A stretch of 64,000 bases of DNA from Streptomyces himalayensis subsp. himalayensis (GCF_013778455.1 NZ_JACEHE010000013.1:62001-126000); one strand, 5' to 3'. Numbered from the stretch's first letter, positions 49,744 through 58,494 are shown. Made by a program: numbers and translations. Notes: a model not told the origin generated them from the sequence alone.

Positions 49744-50348
49744 GTCATCCGGCGACCCCCGTTGACCGCGACGACCGGCCCGCTGGCAACAACTGTGGGC
49801 GCGGAGTCTCGCATGGCCGATGCGGGCGTACCAGCCGCTCGCATCGGCCGCGAGGCCTGCAATCGTGCCGTCCAGCGTCCAGTCGCGCACGTCCCGGTGT
49901 ACACCTGGAACCTCGCCGGGTACCGGGCGGGCCACGGTGCGTCCGGGATGGGCAACCGGCACGTCTTCGGGGGGCTCTCGGACGCGGCCTTCCGGATGGT
50001 GCCGCGGCTCGAGGCGCCGCGGGACGCGAAGTGGGCTTGGCTGAAAGAGCGGCCTTGGCTGGACCGAAGGGTGCGGCGGAGCGGACGCGGCCGCCGCGGG
50101 CTGTCCCACACCTGTGAGCCGGCATTGTGCCGTGCTTTGTGGGCTCTGCCGGTGCCCTTCCGGCGGAGCCCACGCTGGGCGATGCGTCACCTGTTCGGCC
50201 TATCGAGGCGCGGGTGTGTCCGCGCGGGCTGAGCAGGGTGGGCAGGGCTGGGCAAGGTGTCCGGGCTTCCTGCCCGGCCGGCTCACGACGCTACCCCGGC
50301 CACGACAGACCTGGCGTCCTGCAGCCCGCGGGGCGCATACTGCGTTTA
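49744..50348. other. Gene-poor 605-base region with hairpins
   Basis: Several open frames cross this stretch but none has a convincing start, domain or composition. Two strong hairpins occur: GGCCGATGCG pairing with CGCATCGGCC across 15 bases (49815-49849), and TGGGCTC-T-GCCGG pairing with CCGGC-G-GAGCCCA (50140-50172). It may hold a decayed gene or a small RNA; neither can be shown from sequence alone. Confidence 0.5.
50336..50348 (+). promoter_or_regulatory. Leaderless -10 element CATACT
   Basis: CATACT (50336-50341) ends seven bases before ATG 50349, with no ribosome-binding site between them. This supports the short 75-residue product instead of a longer frame from 50127. Confidence 0.45.
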
Positions 50349-50576
50349 ATGACAAAGCCACCAGGTACTCGACGCCACCTGCCCTCAAGCCCCTTCAATG
50401 TTCCGCCACCGCCTGCCCAGCCCATCGAGCAGTTCGCTGTGGGTGACCGGGTCTCACATGATCAGTACGGGCTCGGAAGGGTCAGCGGAATCGAGGGCGA
50501 TCACGCCGTACTCGTCGATTTCGCGGGCCGACAGGGGAGGTTTCTGAGTCCCTTTCCCAAGCTCGTCAAGCTCTGA
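50349..50576 (+). CDS. Small CarD/TRCF-N-like protein
   Basis: A 75-residue protein. The first about 27 residues are Pro/Ser-rich (MTKPPGTRRHLPSSPFNV). The rest, FAVGDRVSHDQYGLGRVSGI and GDHAVLVDFAGRQGRF, resembles the small beta-barrel domain found at the N-terminus of CarD and Mfd that contacts RNA polymerase or other partners. I prefer ATG 50349 over upstream ATGs because of the CATACT element. Function is unknown; a role in transcription is possible but unproven at this size. Confidence 0.75.
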   Translation: MTKPPGTRRHLPSSPFNVPPPPAQPIEQFAVGDRVSHDQYGLGRVSGIEGDHAVLVDFAGRQGRFLSPFPKLVKL

Positions 50577-50620
50577 CAGGCAGCCTCGAGGGGCCCAGGC
50601 CCCCGGCGAACTGCGCACGG

Positions 50621-50680
50621 GGCACAGGCGGGGCCGAAGCGAGAGACCCGTTCGGCCTCGCTGGCGGCTCTGCCTGTGCC
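50621..50680. terminator. Large hairpin between convergent genes
   Basis: GGCACAGGC (50621-50629) pairs with GCCTGTGCC (50672-50680), with smaller internal pairs such as GCGAG with CTCGC. It lies between the CarD-like gene and terD-type gene ends. Confidence 0.6.
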
Positions 50681-50703
50681 CTCTGTCGTCGCCGCCCCGC
50701 CAT

Positions 50704-50769
50704 CGGCGATCCACAGAACTCGCCGTCGGTGATCACAGAACTACAGCCGGTGATCCGCAGAACTACAGC
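50704..50769. repeat. Three about 22-base tandem repeats at the 3' end of the TerD gene
   Basis: Units CGGCGATCCACAGAACT (from 50704), CGGTGATCACAGAACTACAGC (50727-50747) and CGGTGATCCGCAGAACTACAGC (50748-50769, split by one base) are similar. The last includes the stop codon of the TerD gene, so the array probably arose by duplication of the gene end. Confidence 0.75.
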
Positions 50770-52034
50770 GCCTGCGCCGCCGGCTTCACCATGCCGCGGA
50801 CCGTGCGGGACTTCACGAAGTCGCCCATCGCCGTCATCTCCCACTCGCCGGAGAACTGGCGGATCAGCTTGGCCATCATCACGCCCGTCTGCGGCTCGGC
50901 GCTCGTCAGGTCGAAGCGGACGAGCTCCTCGCCGGTCGCCGCGTCCAGCAGGCGGCAGTACGCCTTGGCGACCTCGGTGAACTTCTGGCCGGAGAACGAG
51001 TTGACCGTGAAGACAAGGCCCGTCACCTCCTGGGGCAGCCGGCCCAGGTCGACCACGATCACCTCGTCGTCCCCGCCGCCCTCGCCGGTGAGGTTGTCAC
51101 CGGAGTGCTTGATCGCGCCGTTCACGATCGAGAGCTTGCCGAAGTAGCAGCTGTCGACGTGGTTGCGCTGCGGGCCGTACGCGATGACCGAGGCGTCCAG
51201 GTCGATGTCCTTGCCGCGGTAGGCGGGCTCCCATCCGAGGCCCATCTTCACCTGCGACAGCAGCGGGCGGCCGCCCTTGACCAGGGACACCGTCTGGTTC
51301 TTCTGCAGGCTGACGCGGCCCTTGTCGAGGTTGATCTTCCCCGTGCCGGGCGCGGGGGCGGCGGGCGCGGCGGCGGCCGGGGAAGCAGCGGGCGCCGGCG
51401 GGGCCGCGATGCGCGGGTCCACGGGGGGCGCGGGCGGCGTCACCGGCGGCTGCACGGCCGGTGCCGACGGCTGCACGGCCGGTGCGGGCGGCGCCTGGAC
51501 CGGGGCCGCCTTGGCCGGGGCCTGGGCGGGCTCCTCCTCGACCGACACCCCGAAGTCCGTCGCGATACCGGCCAGGCCGTTCGCATACCCCTGGCCCACC
51601 GCGCGGGCCTTCCACGCGCCGTTCCGCAGATAGATCTCGACGACCACCAGCGCCGTCTCGGCGCCGAGCTGCGGCGGGGTGAAGGTGGCGATGACCGAGC
51701 CGTCGTCGGCGTTGCGGATGGTGGCCGTGGGCTCGATGCCCTGGAACGTCTGCCCGGCCGCGTCCGGGCTCGCCGTCACGACGATCTTCTCGATGCCGGG
51801 GGGCACGGCGGCCGTGTCCACCGTGATCGCGTCGGGTGCGGTGCCGCCGCCGGACCGGTAGGTGACACCCGGTCCTGCCGGCTGGTTGTAGAAGATGAAA
51901 TCGTCGTCGGAGCGCACCTTGCCGTCGGCGGTGAGCAGCAGGCCCGATACGTCGAGCCGCACCGGGGCGGCGACGTCGACCGCCACGCGGGGGGCGGTGA
52001 GAGGGATGTTCGAGCCGGGGGTCATAGCTGTCAT
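50763..52034 (-). CDS. Tandem TerD-domain stress protein
   Basis: A 423-residue cytoplasmic protein with two TerD-like domains joined by a Pro/Ala-rich linker of about 80 residues. The first (about 5-165) has LLLTADGKVRSDDDFIFYNQP and LVVVEIYLRNGAWKARAVGQGY. The second (about 245-423) has INLDKGRVSLQKNQTVSLVK, LGWEPAYRGKDIDLDASVIAY and the calcium-site-like DNLTGEGGGDDEVIVVDL. TerD proteins bind calcium and link to tellurite, oxidative and developmental responses. ATG 52034 is chosen (MTAMTPGSN); ATG 52025 is a near alternative. The TerD gene stands alone. Confidence 0.88.
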   Translation of the reverse strand: MTAMTPGSNIPLTAPRVAVDVAAPVRLDVSGLLLTADGKVRSDDDFIFYNQPAGPGVTYRSGGGTAPDAITVDTAAVPPGIEKIVVTASPDAAGQTFQGIEPTATIRNADDGSVIATFTPPQLGAETALVVVEIYLRNGAWKARAVGQGYANGLAGIATDFGVSVEEEPAQAPAKAAPVQAPPAPAVQPSAPAVQPPVTPPAPPVDPRIAAPPAPAASPAAAAPAAPAPGTGKINLDKGRVSLQKNQTVSLVKGGRPLLSQVKMGLGWEPAYRGKDIDLDASVIAYGPQRNHVDSCYFGKLSIVNGAIKHSGDNLTGEGGGDDEVIVVDLGRLPQEVTGLVFTVNSFSGQKFTEVAKAYCRLLDAATGEELVRFDLTSAEPQTGVMMAKLIRQFSGEWEMTAMGDFVKSRTVRGMVKPAAQAL

Positions 52035-52079
52035 GCCTGGGTAACGAACGGGTGCGTTTTGCCGTTCCCTTACCTGGGG

Positions 52080-52205
52080 TGTTCTTGGCGCGTTCTTTTC
52101 CCCCGACCCCGCCCCTTCCCGTAACCATGGGGCTTCGCCCCCTGGACCCCCCATATCGCCCTGACGGACTCGTCCTCAATCGCCGGACAGGCTGAAAATT
52201 CAGCC
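52080..52205 (+). repeat. Dispersed intergenic repeat, copy C
   Basis: TTTTCCCCCGACCCCGCCCC, GGGGCTTCGCCCCCTGGACC and CTCGTCCTCAATCGCCGGAC follow in the order seen in copy A (24605-24750). The end GGCTGAAAATTCAGCC forms a hairpin. It fills the gap between the TerD gene and the dehydrogenase gene. Confidence 0.65.
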
Positions 52206-52223
52206 CGTCCAGCACTTGAAGGG

Positions 52224-53213
52224 TCAGGGCACCACCACGATCTTGCGCCCCACGCCCGAAGCAAACTGGTCCAGTGCCTCCGGGTACTGGGCCAGCGGCA
52301 CCCGGTCGCTGATGAACACCTCAGGATCCAGCACGCCGCCGGCGAAGAGCTCCGCCGCCCGTTCGAAGCTGTGCAGTACCGCCATCGAACCCGTGATCGT
52401 GATCTCCTGGTTGTAGATCCGGTACGGGTCGATCGTGACGCGCGTCGCGTAGTCCGCGACCCCGAACTGAAGGAACGTGCCCGCCTTCGCCACCCGCCCC
52501 AGACCGTCCTGGATCGCCGCCGCGTTCCCGGTCGCGTCGACGACGACGTCCCAGCCCTGGGAGCGGTCCAGCTCGTCGGCGTTCGCGGCGGAACCCGACA
52601 CGCCGAGCCGCCGCGCGGTCTCCAGGCGGTCCGCGTTGATGTCGACCACGTCGACGCTCGCCGCGCCCGTCCGCTTGGCGAGCTCCAGCATCATCAGGCC
52701 CATGGTTCCGGAGCCGTAGATCAGTACATGGGCGCCGAGCCGGGACTGCAGCACGTCGTAGCCGCGTACCGCGCAGGACAGGGGTTCGACGAGGGCCGCG
52801 TCCTGGGTGCGTATGTGGTCGGGGAGCTTGACGCAGTTGGCGGCCGGGGCCACCGCGTACTGCGCCGCGCCGCCCGCCGTGGTGACGCCGATCGCGGCCC
52901 ACCGCTCGCACATGTTGTTGTGCCCGTTACGGCAGTGGCGGCACTCGAAGCAGTACAGCGAAGGATCGACGGCCACCCGGTCGCCGACGGCCAGTTCGGT
53001 GACCGCGCTGCCGAGGCCGACCACCTCGCCCGCGAACTCGTGGCCCGGTATGACCGGCAGGGTGGGCGCGAACTCGCCCTGCAGGATGTGCAGATCGGTG
53101 CCGCACAGCCCGCAGGCCGCGACCTCGACGACGACCTCGCGCGGCCCGGGCGTCGGGTCCGGCACCTCGGCGACGACTGCCTTGCCGACGGACTCGATGA
53201 CGGCGGCCTTCAT
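52224..53213 (-). CDS. Zinc-dependent sugar/polyol dehydrogenase (MDR family)
   Basis: A 329-residue medium-chain dehydrogenase. Catalytic zinc ligands are Cys37, His58 and Glu59 (GLCGTDLH, GHEFAGEV), and structural zinc Cys88, Cys91, Cys94 and Cys102 (CFECRHCRNGHNNMC). The NAD-binding motif is VLIYGSGTMGLMMLELAKRTG. It resembles sorbitol/threonine dehydrogenase-like enzymes. Coupled by ATGA to the sugar permease, it probably oxidises the imported sugar alcohol or sugar acid. The exact substrate is unknown. Confidence 0.9.
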   Translation of the reverse strand: MKAAVIESVGKAVVAEVPDPTPGPREVVVEVAACGLCGTDLHILQGEFAPTLPVIPGHEFAGEVVGLGSAVTELAVGDRVAVDPSLYCFECRHCRNGHNNMCERWAAIGVTTAGGAAQYAVAPAANCVKLPDHIRTQDAALVEPLSCAVRGYDVLQSRLGAHVLIYGSGTMGLMMLELAKRTGAASVDVVDINADRLETARRLGVSGSAANADELDRSQGWDVVVDATGNAAAIQDGLGRVAKAGTFLQFGVADYATRVTIDPYRIYNQEITITGSMAVLHSFERAAELFAGGVLDPEVFISDRVPLAQYPEALDQFASGVGRKIVVVP

Positions 53214-54094
53214 TTGACGGCTCCCAGTGACAGGCCCTGGACCAGCTTGTCCTGGGCGGCGAATCCCGCGGCGAGCACCGGCAGGGAGATGACGAGCGAC
53301 GCGGCGCACACCTTCGCCAGGAACAGGCCCTGGCTGGTGATGAAGCCGGTGAGGAACACGGGTGCGGTCTGGGCGACGGTTCCGGTCAGCACCCGTGCGA
53401 AGAGCAGTTCGTTCCAGCTGAAGATGAAGCAGATCAGGGCGGTCGCGGCGATGCCGGGCACGGCGACGGGCGCCACCACGCGCGCGAGGACGGTCGGCAA
53501 CCGTGCTCCGTCGATCTGTGCGGCCTCGATGATCGCGACGGGTACCTCGGCGAGGAACGACTGCATCATCCACACCGCGATCGGCAGGTTCATCGACGTG
53601 TAGAGGATGATCAGCAGCCAGATGTTGTCGAGCAGTCCGGTGTTCTTGGCGAAGAGGTAGATCGGCAGCAGGCCCGCCACGGCCGGCAGCATCTTCGTCG
53701 ACAGGAAGAAGAACAGGACGTCGGTCCACTTCTTCACCGGGCGGATCGACAGCGCGTACGCCGCCGGGAGCGCCAGCAGCAGCACGAAGAGGGTCGAGAC
53801 CACGGACGCCGTCGCCGAGTTGATCAGCGCGGGCCAGGGGCTCGCGCCGCCGCCCGCGCCGAAGAAGTCGCGGTAGCCGTCCAGAGTGAGCGCGGCGGCG
53901 AAGGACGGCGGGTTGGTGGCGGCGTCCTCCTCGGAGTGGAAGGAGGTCAGCGCCATCCACGCGATGGGCAGGAAGAATACGATGCCTGCCAGCCAGGCGA
54001 GCAGGCCGAGGGCGGCCCCACGGCTGCGTACGCCGTTGTCGCGGACACTGTTGTTCGGTACGCCGCCTTTGCGTACGACGGTGAGTGTGCTCAT
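53210..54094 (-). CDS. Sugar ABC permease (MalG type)
   Basis: A 294-residue permease with six membrane helices. The EAA loop is EAAQIDGARLPTVLARVVAP. The start is GCGC-ATG 54094; the gene overlaps the first permease by ATGA and the dehydrogenase by ATGA. It forms the channel with the MalF-type partner for the binding protein at 55026. Confidence 0.93.
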   Translation of the reverse strand: MSTLTVVRKGGVPNNSVRDNGVRSRGAALGLLAWLAGIVFFLPIAWMALTSFHSEEDAATNPPSFAAALTLDGYRDFFGAGGGASPWPALINSATASVVSTLFVLLLALPAAYALSIRPVKKWTDVLFFFLSTKMLPAVAGLLPIYLFAKNTGLLDNIWLLIILYTSMNLPIAVWMMQSFLAEVPVAIIEAAQIDGARLPTVLARVVAPVAVPGIAATALICFIFSWNELLFARVLTGTVAQTAPVFLTGFITSQGLFLAKVCAASLVISLPVLAAGFAAQDKLVQGLSLGAVK

Positions 54095-55029
54095 GCGCGG
54101 GACACCTCCTCACGGAAGAGGGACGAGACGACCCGCAGGGCGAAGGTCGCGATGACGATGGAGCCGATGACGACGAGGACACCGGCGGCGGAGGCCAGGC
54201 CGTTCTCGTGCGCCGCGTAGAAGGTCTGGTAGACGGTGTAGGGGAGATTCGCGGTGCCGAGGCCGCCCTGGGTGATCGTGAACACCGCGTCGAAGTTCTG
54301 GACGATGTAGATCGAGCCGAGCAGCGCGCCCAGTTCGAGATAGCGGCGCAGATGCGGCAGCGTCATATAGCGGAAGATCTGCCAGTTCGATGCGCCGTCC
54401 ATACGGGCCGCCTCCAGGACGTCGTGCGAGCGGCTCTGCAGTCCGGCCAGCAGGATCAGCATCATGAAGGGCGTCCACTGCCAGACGAGCGACGCCTCGA
54501 TCGCCAGCAGCGGAGTGCTGGAGATCCAGTCCGGCTGAGGGCCGCCCACTAGGTGCAGCAGGCCGTTGAAGAGCCCGTACTCGGGGTTGTAGAGCACGTG
54601 CTTCCACAGCAGCGCGGCGGCCACGGGCACCAGGAGGAACGGCGCGATCAGCAGCGTACGGACGAGGCCGCGGCCGCGGAACTTCCGGTCCAGGAGCAGG
54701 GCCAGGCCCAGCCCGAGCACGAGACTCGCGAGGACGACCGTGACGGTCAGCAGCACGGTGGTCAGCACCGAGTTGCGCAGCTCAGGATCCGTCAGCACCT
54801 CGCCGTAGTTGGCGAGTCCGGCGAACCGGCGGGCGTCCGGATACAGCGCGTTCCAGTCGAAGAGGGAGATCACCAGGGTCGCCACGAACGGCAGTTGGGT
54901 GACCACGATCATGAAGACCAGGGCCGGCAGGAGCGGGGCGCGGGTGGCCCAGGCCCGCAGCCGACCCGGCGGCTTCGCCGTCCGGGCGCGGCGTGCCGCA
55001 CTCACATGAGGAGCGGTGGTAGTCGTCAC
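54091..55029 (-). CDS. Sugar ABC permease (MalF type)
   Basis: A 312-residue permease of normal length with six helices. The EAA loop is EAARMDGASNWQIFRYMTLPH. The loop between helices 3 and 4 is short (LYNPEYGLFNGLLHLVGGPQPDW, in part), in contrast to the first importer in the window. It overlaps the binding-protein stop by ATGA. Confidence 0.93.
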   Translation of the reverse strand: MTTTTAPHVSAARRARTAKPPGRLRAWATRAPLLPALVFMIVVTQLPFVATLVISLFDWNALYPDARRFAGLANYGEVLTDPELRNSVLTTVLLTVTVVLASLVLGLGLALLLDRKFRGRGLVRTLLIAPFLLVPVAAALLWKHVLYNPEYGLFNGLLHLVGGPQPDWISSTPLLAIEASLVWQWTPFMMLILLAGLQSRSHDVLEAARMDGASNWQIFRYMTLPHLRRYLELGALLGSIYIVQNFDAVFTITQGGLGTANLPYTVYQTFYAAHENGLASAAGVLVVIGSIVIATFALRVVSSLFREEVSRA

Positions 55030-56411
55030 TTGTACTGCTCCGAGACCTTCTCGGCGAGTTTCTGCGACTTCGCGAGAGCCGCGTCGACGGACTGGCGGCC
55101 CGCGATGGCCGCGCTGATCTCCTGTGAGACCTTGGTGCCCAGGTCGGTGAACTCGGGGATGCCGACGAACTGGATGCCGGGCGCCGGCCGCGGCTGCACT
55201 CCGGGGTCGTTCGGCCGTGCGGACTCGATGGCCGTGCGTGTCACGTCCGCGAAGGCCGCCGCCTCCTTGCGGTACTCGGGCCGCTCATACGTCGAGGCGC
55301 GCTTGCCCGCGGGCACATTTGCCCAGCCGAGCTCCTTGCCGACCAGCGCCTCGTACTCCTTGCTCGACGCCCAGGAGACGAACTTCCAGGCCGCCTCGGG
55401 GGACTTGGACGCCTTCTGCACGCCCCACGCCCAGGTGTAGAGCCACCCGGAGCTCGCCGTCTTGTCGACCGGAGCGGGTACGTAGCCCATCTTGCCCTTG
55501 ACCGGGGAGCCGGAGGCCTCCAGGGAACCGGTCGCGGCCGTGGAGTCGTACCACATGGCGGTCTTGGATTGGGTGACGTTGTTCAGGCACTCCGCGTACC
55601 CGGATTGGGCCGCGCCCGCCTCGCCGTGCCCCCGCACCAGGTCGACATAGAACTTCGTCGCCTTCTTGAACTCGGGGGAGTCCAGGCGCGCCGTCCAGTC
55701 CTTGTCGAACCAGGTCCCGCCCATGGTGTTGACCACGGTGGTCAGCGGCGCCAGCGCCTCGCCCCAGCCGGGGAGTCCGCGCAGGCAGATGCCCTTCATG
55801 TCCTTCTCTTCGGCGTCCACCTTGGCCGCGAGGTCCGCCACCTGCTGCCAGGTCGGCTTCTGGGGCATGGTCAGGCCGTGCTTCTCGAAGATGTCCTTGC
55901 GGTACATCAGGAAGGACGACTCGCCGTAGAAGGGTTCGCCGTACAGCTTGCCGTCCGCGCCGGTCAGGGACTGGCGCATGGGCGGCAGAACGTCGTCCTG
56001 GTCGAAGGCCTCGTCCTTCGCGACATACGCGTCGAGAGCATGCAGCCAGCCGTTCTTGGCGTAGATCGGTATCTCGTAGTTGCTGAGCGTGGCGACGTCG
56101 TACTGGCCCGCCTGGTTGGCGAAGTCCTGGCTGATCTTGTCGCGGACGTCGTTCTCCGGGAGCACGGTGAAGTTGACCTCGATGCCGGTCTTCTTGGTGA
56201 AGTTCGCGGCCGTGAGCTTCTGCAGCTCCACCATCTGCGGGTTGTTGACCATCAGCACGTCGATGGATTCGCCGTCGTCGGAACCGCCCCCGCCGGCTCC
56301 GGCGCCCGCGCAGCCGGAAAGCAGCAGGGCGCCCGCTGCGGCCGCGGTGATCAGGGAACGGGAACGGGCACGGGAACGGGAACGGGGGCTTGGTCGGCTC
56401 TGGTTGTGCAT
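55026..56411 (-). CDS. Sugar/polyol ABC substrate-binding lipoprotein
   Basis: A 461-residue family-1 binding protein. The signal peptide has an unusual Arg/Ser-rich n-region (SRPSPRSRSRARSRS), a hydrophobic core and lipobox LLSGC with Cys34. The core has KLYGEPFYGESSFLMYRKD and the QSGYAECLNNVTQSKTAMWYDSTAA block near 255-280, seen in sorbitol/mannitol-type binding proteins. Two in-frame ATGs, 56411 and 56432, each have the same AGGAGCCGAC upstream because of a 21-base duplication. It is likely the ligand receptor for the permeases that follow. Confidence 0.9.
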   Translation of the reverse strand: MHNQSRPSPRSRSRARSRSLITAAAAGALLLSGCAGAGAGGGGSDDGESIDVLMVNNPQMVELQKLTAANFTKKTGIEVNFTVLPENDVRDKISQDFANQAGQYDVATLSNYEIPIYAKNGWLHALDAYVAKDEAFDQDDVLPPMRQSLTGADGKLYGEPFYGESSFLMYRKDIFEKHGLTMPQKPTWQQVADLAAKVDAEEKDMKGICLRGLPGWGEALAPLTTVVNTMGGTWFDKDWTARLDSPEFKKATKFYVDLVRGHGEAGAAQSGYAECLNNVTQSKTAMWYDSTAATGSLEASGSPVKGKMGYVPAPVDKTASSGWLYTWAWGVQKASKSPEAAWKFVSWASSKEYEALVGKELGWANVPAGKRASTYERPEYRKEAAAFADVTRTAIESARPNDPGVQPRPAPGIQFVGIPEFTDLGTKVSQEISAAIAGRQSVDAALAKSQKLAEKVSEQYK

Positions 56412-56444
56412 GTCGGCTCCTGGGCTGCGCATGTCGGCTCCTGG
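56403..56444 (-). repeat. 21-base duplication copying ribosome-binding site and start codon
   Basis: On the minus strand, AGGAGCCGACATGCGCAG at the first copy and AGGAGCCGACATGCACAA at the second are 21 bases apart and in frame. Each gives a full ribosome-binding site and ATG for the binding protein. Confidence 0.85.
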
Positions 56445-56446
56445 AT

Positions 56447-56460
56447 TTATGGCGATATAA
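56447..56460 (-). promoter_or_regulatory. AT-rich TTAT-N6-ATAA palindrome before the binding protein
   Basis: TTAT-GGCGAT-ATAA lies directly upstream of the duplicated start region, in an otherwise GC-rich gap of 125 bases after deoR. It could be a -10 element (TATATC on the minus strand) with an operator for the DeoR protein. Confidence 0.4.
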
Positions 56461-56536
56461 CGCGTGTCCGGTGGGCGCGCCGAACCAGGTCCGGTACGCA
56501 CATGGGGTCGTCGGGCGGTGGGTGGTCGGGGCGGGG

Positions 56537-57298
56537 TCAGACGCGGATGACCTGCGGCCCTTGCAGCGAATAGCGATGGGCCTCGGCGGCGGGCAGCTGG
56601 GTTCCCGTGACGATCGCCTCGATATCGCCGACCGAGGCGAACCGGCAGAAGCTCACGGCCCCGAACTTGGTGTGGACCCCGGCGAAGACCGTGCGTCGCG
56701 AGGCCCGCATGGCCTGCGCCTTCACCTCGCTGACCGCGGGATCGGGCGTGGTCAGGCCGTGTTCGCGGGTGATGCCGTTGGCCCCGATGTAGGCCAGGTC
56801 GATCACGAATCCGGCCAGCATCCGGGTGGTCCAGTGGTCGACGGTCGCGAGCGTCCCGGCCCGCACTCGGCCGCCGAGCAGCAGCACGGTGGTGTTCTCG
56901 GCCTCCGCGAGGGCGCCCGCCGTCGCCAGTGACGCGGTGACCACGGTGAGCGGCCGGTCCCGCGGCAGCGCCTCGGCGATCAGCTGAGGTGTGAACCCCT
57001 CGTCGACGAAGACCGTCTCGGCGTCCCCGAGCAGGTCGGCCGCGGCGGCCGCGATCCGGCGCTTCTCGGGTACGTGCATGGTGGTGCGGAAGGCGAGCGT
57101 CGTCTCGAATCCGGCGCTCTCCACGGGATAGGCGCCACCGTGCGTACGGCGCACCAGACCGTGGTCCTCCAGCACGCGCAGATCGCGGCGGACCGTCTCC
57201 TTGGCGACGCCCAACTCGGTGGCGAGCGTGGCGACGTCGACTGAGCCCCCCCGGCGTGCCGCCCGGACGATCTCGCGCTGGCGCTCCTCCGCGGTCAT
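56537..57298 (-). CDS. DeoR/GlpR-family sugar regulator
   Basis: A 253-residue repressor. The N-terminal helix-turn-helix is EERQREIVRAARRGGSVDVATLATELGVAKETVRRDLRVLEDHGLVRRTHGGAYP (in parts). The C-terminal sugar-phosphate domain has KRRIAAAAADLLGDAETVFVDEG, VVTASLATAGALAE, GGRVRAGTLATV, IGANGITREHGLTTPDP and VSEVKAQAMRASRRTVFAGVHTKFG (in parts). ATG 57298 has GAGGAGG ten bases upstream; GTG codons at 57304 and 57307 are nearer to it. It precedes the ABC operon on the same strand and probably controls it. Confidence 0.9.
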   Translation of the reverse strand: MTAEERQREIVRAARRGGSVDVATLATELGVAKETVRRDLRVLEDHGLVRRTHGGAYPVESAGFETTLAFRTTMHVPEKRRIAAAAADLLGDAETVFVDEGFTPQLIAEALPRDRPLTVVTASLATAGALAEAENTTVLLLGGRVRAGTLATVDHWTTRMLAGFVIDLAYIGANGITREHGLTTPDPAVSEVKAQAMRASRRTVFAGVHTKFGAVSFCRFASVGDIEAIVTGTQLPAAEAHRYSLQGPQVIRV

Positions 57299-57334
57299 GG
57301 TCACCACACCTCCTCGTCGCTTCCCGCTCGCGTT

Positions 57335-57370
57335 GCCCGTTCGGGCTCTGGAGAACCCGTTCGGGCTCTG
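57335..57370 (-). repeat. Two CCCGTTCGGGCTCTG repeats 20 bases apart upstream of deoR
   Basis: Copies lie at 57336-57350 and 57356-57370, each with the imperfect palindrome CCCG-TT-CGGG. On the minus strand they follow a possible -10 element TAGAAC (57388-57383) closely, so they sit in the early deoR leader, two helical turns apart. The rest of the 57299-57603 gap shows no gene. Confidence 0.55.
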
Positions 57371-57603
57371 TGGGGAAGTTCTACAGCGGGGGAAAGGTGG
57401 TGACCAGGCTCGTTGCAGAGTCGATACTGCCCGTTTATGCCCGTTCGGCAGGGGCCGTGCCCGCGGCGGACCAGGAAGGGAGCGTTGGTGTGAGTGGTTT
57501 CGGGCGCTTCACGTGCCCGAATGCATGCCGGGCGGGCCCGTTTGGTGCCCGCCCGCGGTTTCGCCGGTGTTCGTCGGCGTCAGTGCGCCGGTGTCAGGCG
57601 GCG

Positions 57604-58428
57604 TCAGTACGGCCAGATCGGCGGGTTTGTACAGAAATGACCGCCCAGGTGGGCGTGGTCCGGATTGTCCGGGTCGAGCTCGCCCTGCTCCGCGATGAGC
57701 TTCTCGGCGTACTGCTCGGAGTCGTCCTGCGGCTCGTAGCCCAGGGCGCGGGCCGTCGACAGGTCCCACCAGAGGCGGGTGTTGGCGGAGGAGCCGTAGA
57801 CGACGGTGTGCCCGACGTTCTCCGCGGTCAGCGCCGCATGGAAGAGGCGGGCGCCGTCGCCCGGTGACATCCACAAAGACAGCATGCGGACGTTCGTCGG
57901 CTCCATGAAGCAGGAGCCGATGCGCACCGACACGGTCTCCAGGCCGTGCTTGTCCCAGTAGAACTGGGCTAGGTCCTCGCCGAAGGACTTCGACAGGCCG
58001 TAGAAGGTGTCGGGCCGACGCGGGGTGTCGATGGGGATCAGCACTCTTGAATCAAGGGGTGCGTCGCCCCCCGGGCGCGGGGTGAAGCCCACAGCGTGAT
58101 TGGACGAGGCGAAGACGATCCTGCGGACGCCCTCCTCGCGCGCGGCCTCGTAGAGGTTGTACGTGCCCTCGATGTTCGCCTTCAGGATCTTGTCGAACGA
58201 CGATTCCAGGGAGATGCCCGCGAGGTGGATGATCGCGTCGACCCCGCGCACCGCCTCGCGCAGCGCGTCCTTGTCCCCGAGATCGGCCGTGATCGCGTCC
58301 GGCTCGCCCTCGATCGGCACCATGTCGAAGAGGCGCAGCTCATAGCCGTAGGCAGGCAGCAGCCCCCGCATCAGCGTGCCGAGGCCGCCGGCGGCGCCGG
58401 TGAGCAGGACGGTGCGGGGAGCGGGCAT
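57604..58428 (-). CDS. udh: Uronate dehydrogenase-like NAD-dependent epimerase/dehydratase family enzyme
   Basis: A 274-residue short-chain-type enzyme. The Rossmann motif is TGAAGGLG (10-17), and the catalytic triad residues are Ser108/109 (FASSNHAVGF), Tyr143 and Lys147 (FYGLSKSFGED). The ASSNHAVGF and SVRIGSCF.EPTN blocks match uronate dehydrogenases, which oxidise galacturonate or glucuronate to the aldarolactone. It is divergent from kdgD, which acts later in the same oxidative route, with matching promoters. GAGGAGA lies upstream of ATG 58428. A different sugar substrate remains possible. Confidence 0.85.
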   Translation of the reverse strand: MPAPRTVLLTGAAGGLGTLMRGLLPAYGYELRLFDMVPIEGEPDAITADLGDKDALREAVRGVDAIIHLAGISLESSFDKILKANIEGTYNLYEAAREEGVRRIVFASSNHAVGFTPRPGGDAPLDSRVLIPIDTPRRPDTFYGLSKSFGEDLAQFYWDKHGLETVSVRIGSCFMEPTNVRMLSLWMSPGDGARLFHAALTAENVGHTVVYGSSANTRLWWDLSTARALGYEPQDDSEQYAEKLIAEQGELDPDNPDHAHLGGHFCTNPPIWPY

Positions 58429-58494
58429 GCGGGTCTCCTCGGGGCAAGACCGCCGCAACGGCCTTGTGCATATACACGATTCACATCCTTGGAC

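Noticed and set aside
49678..50232. A 184-codon plus-strand frame after phoX
   Set aside because: It begins inside a terminator-like repeat, has no recognisable start signal or domain, and spans two hairpins.
50127..50348. N-terminal extension of the CarD-like protein
   Set aside because: The extension is Arg/Pro/Gly-rich shadow-like text, and a -10 element lies seven bases before the downstream ATG at 50349.
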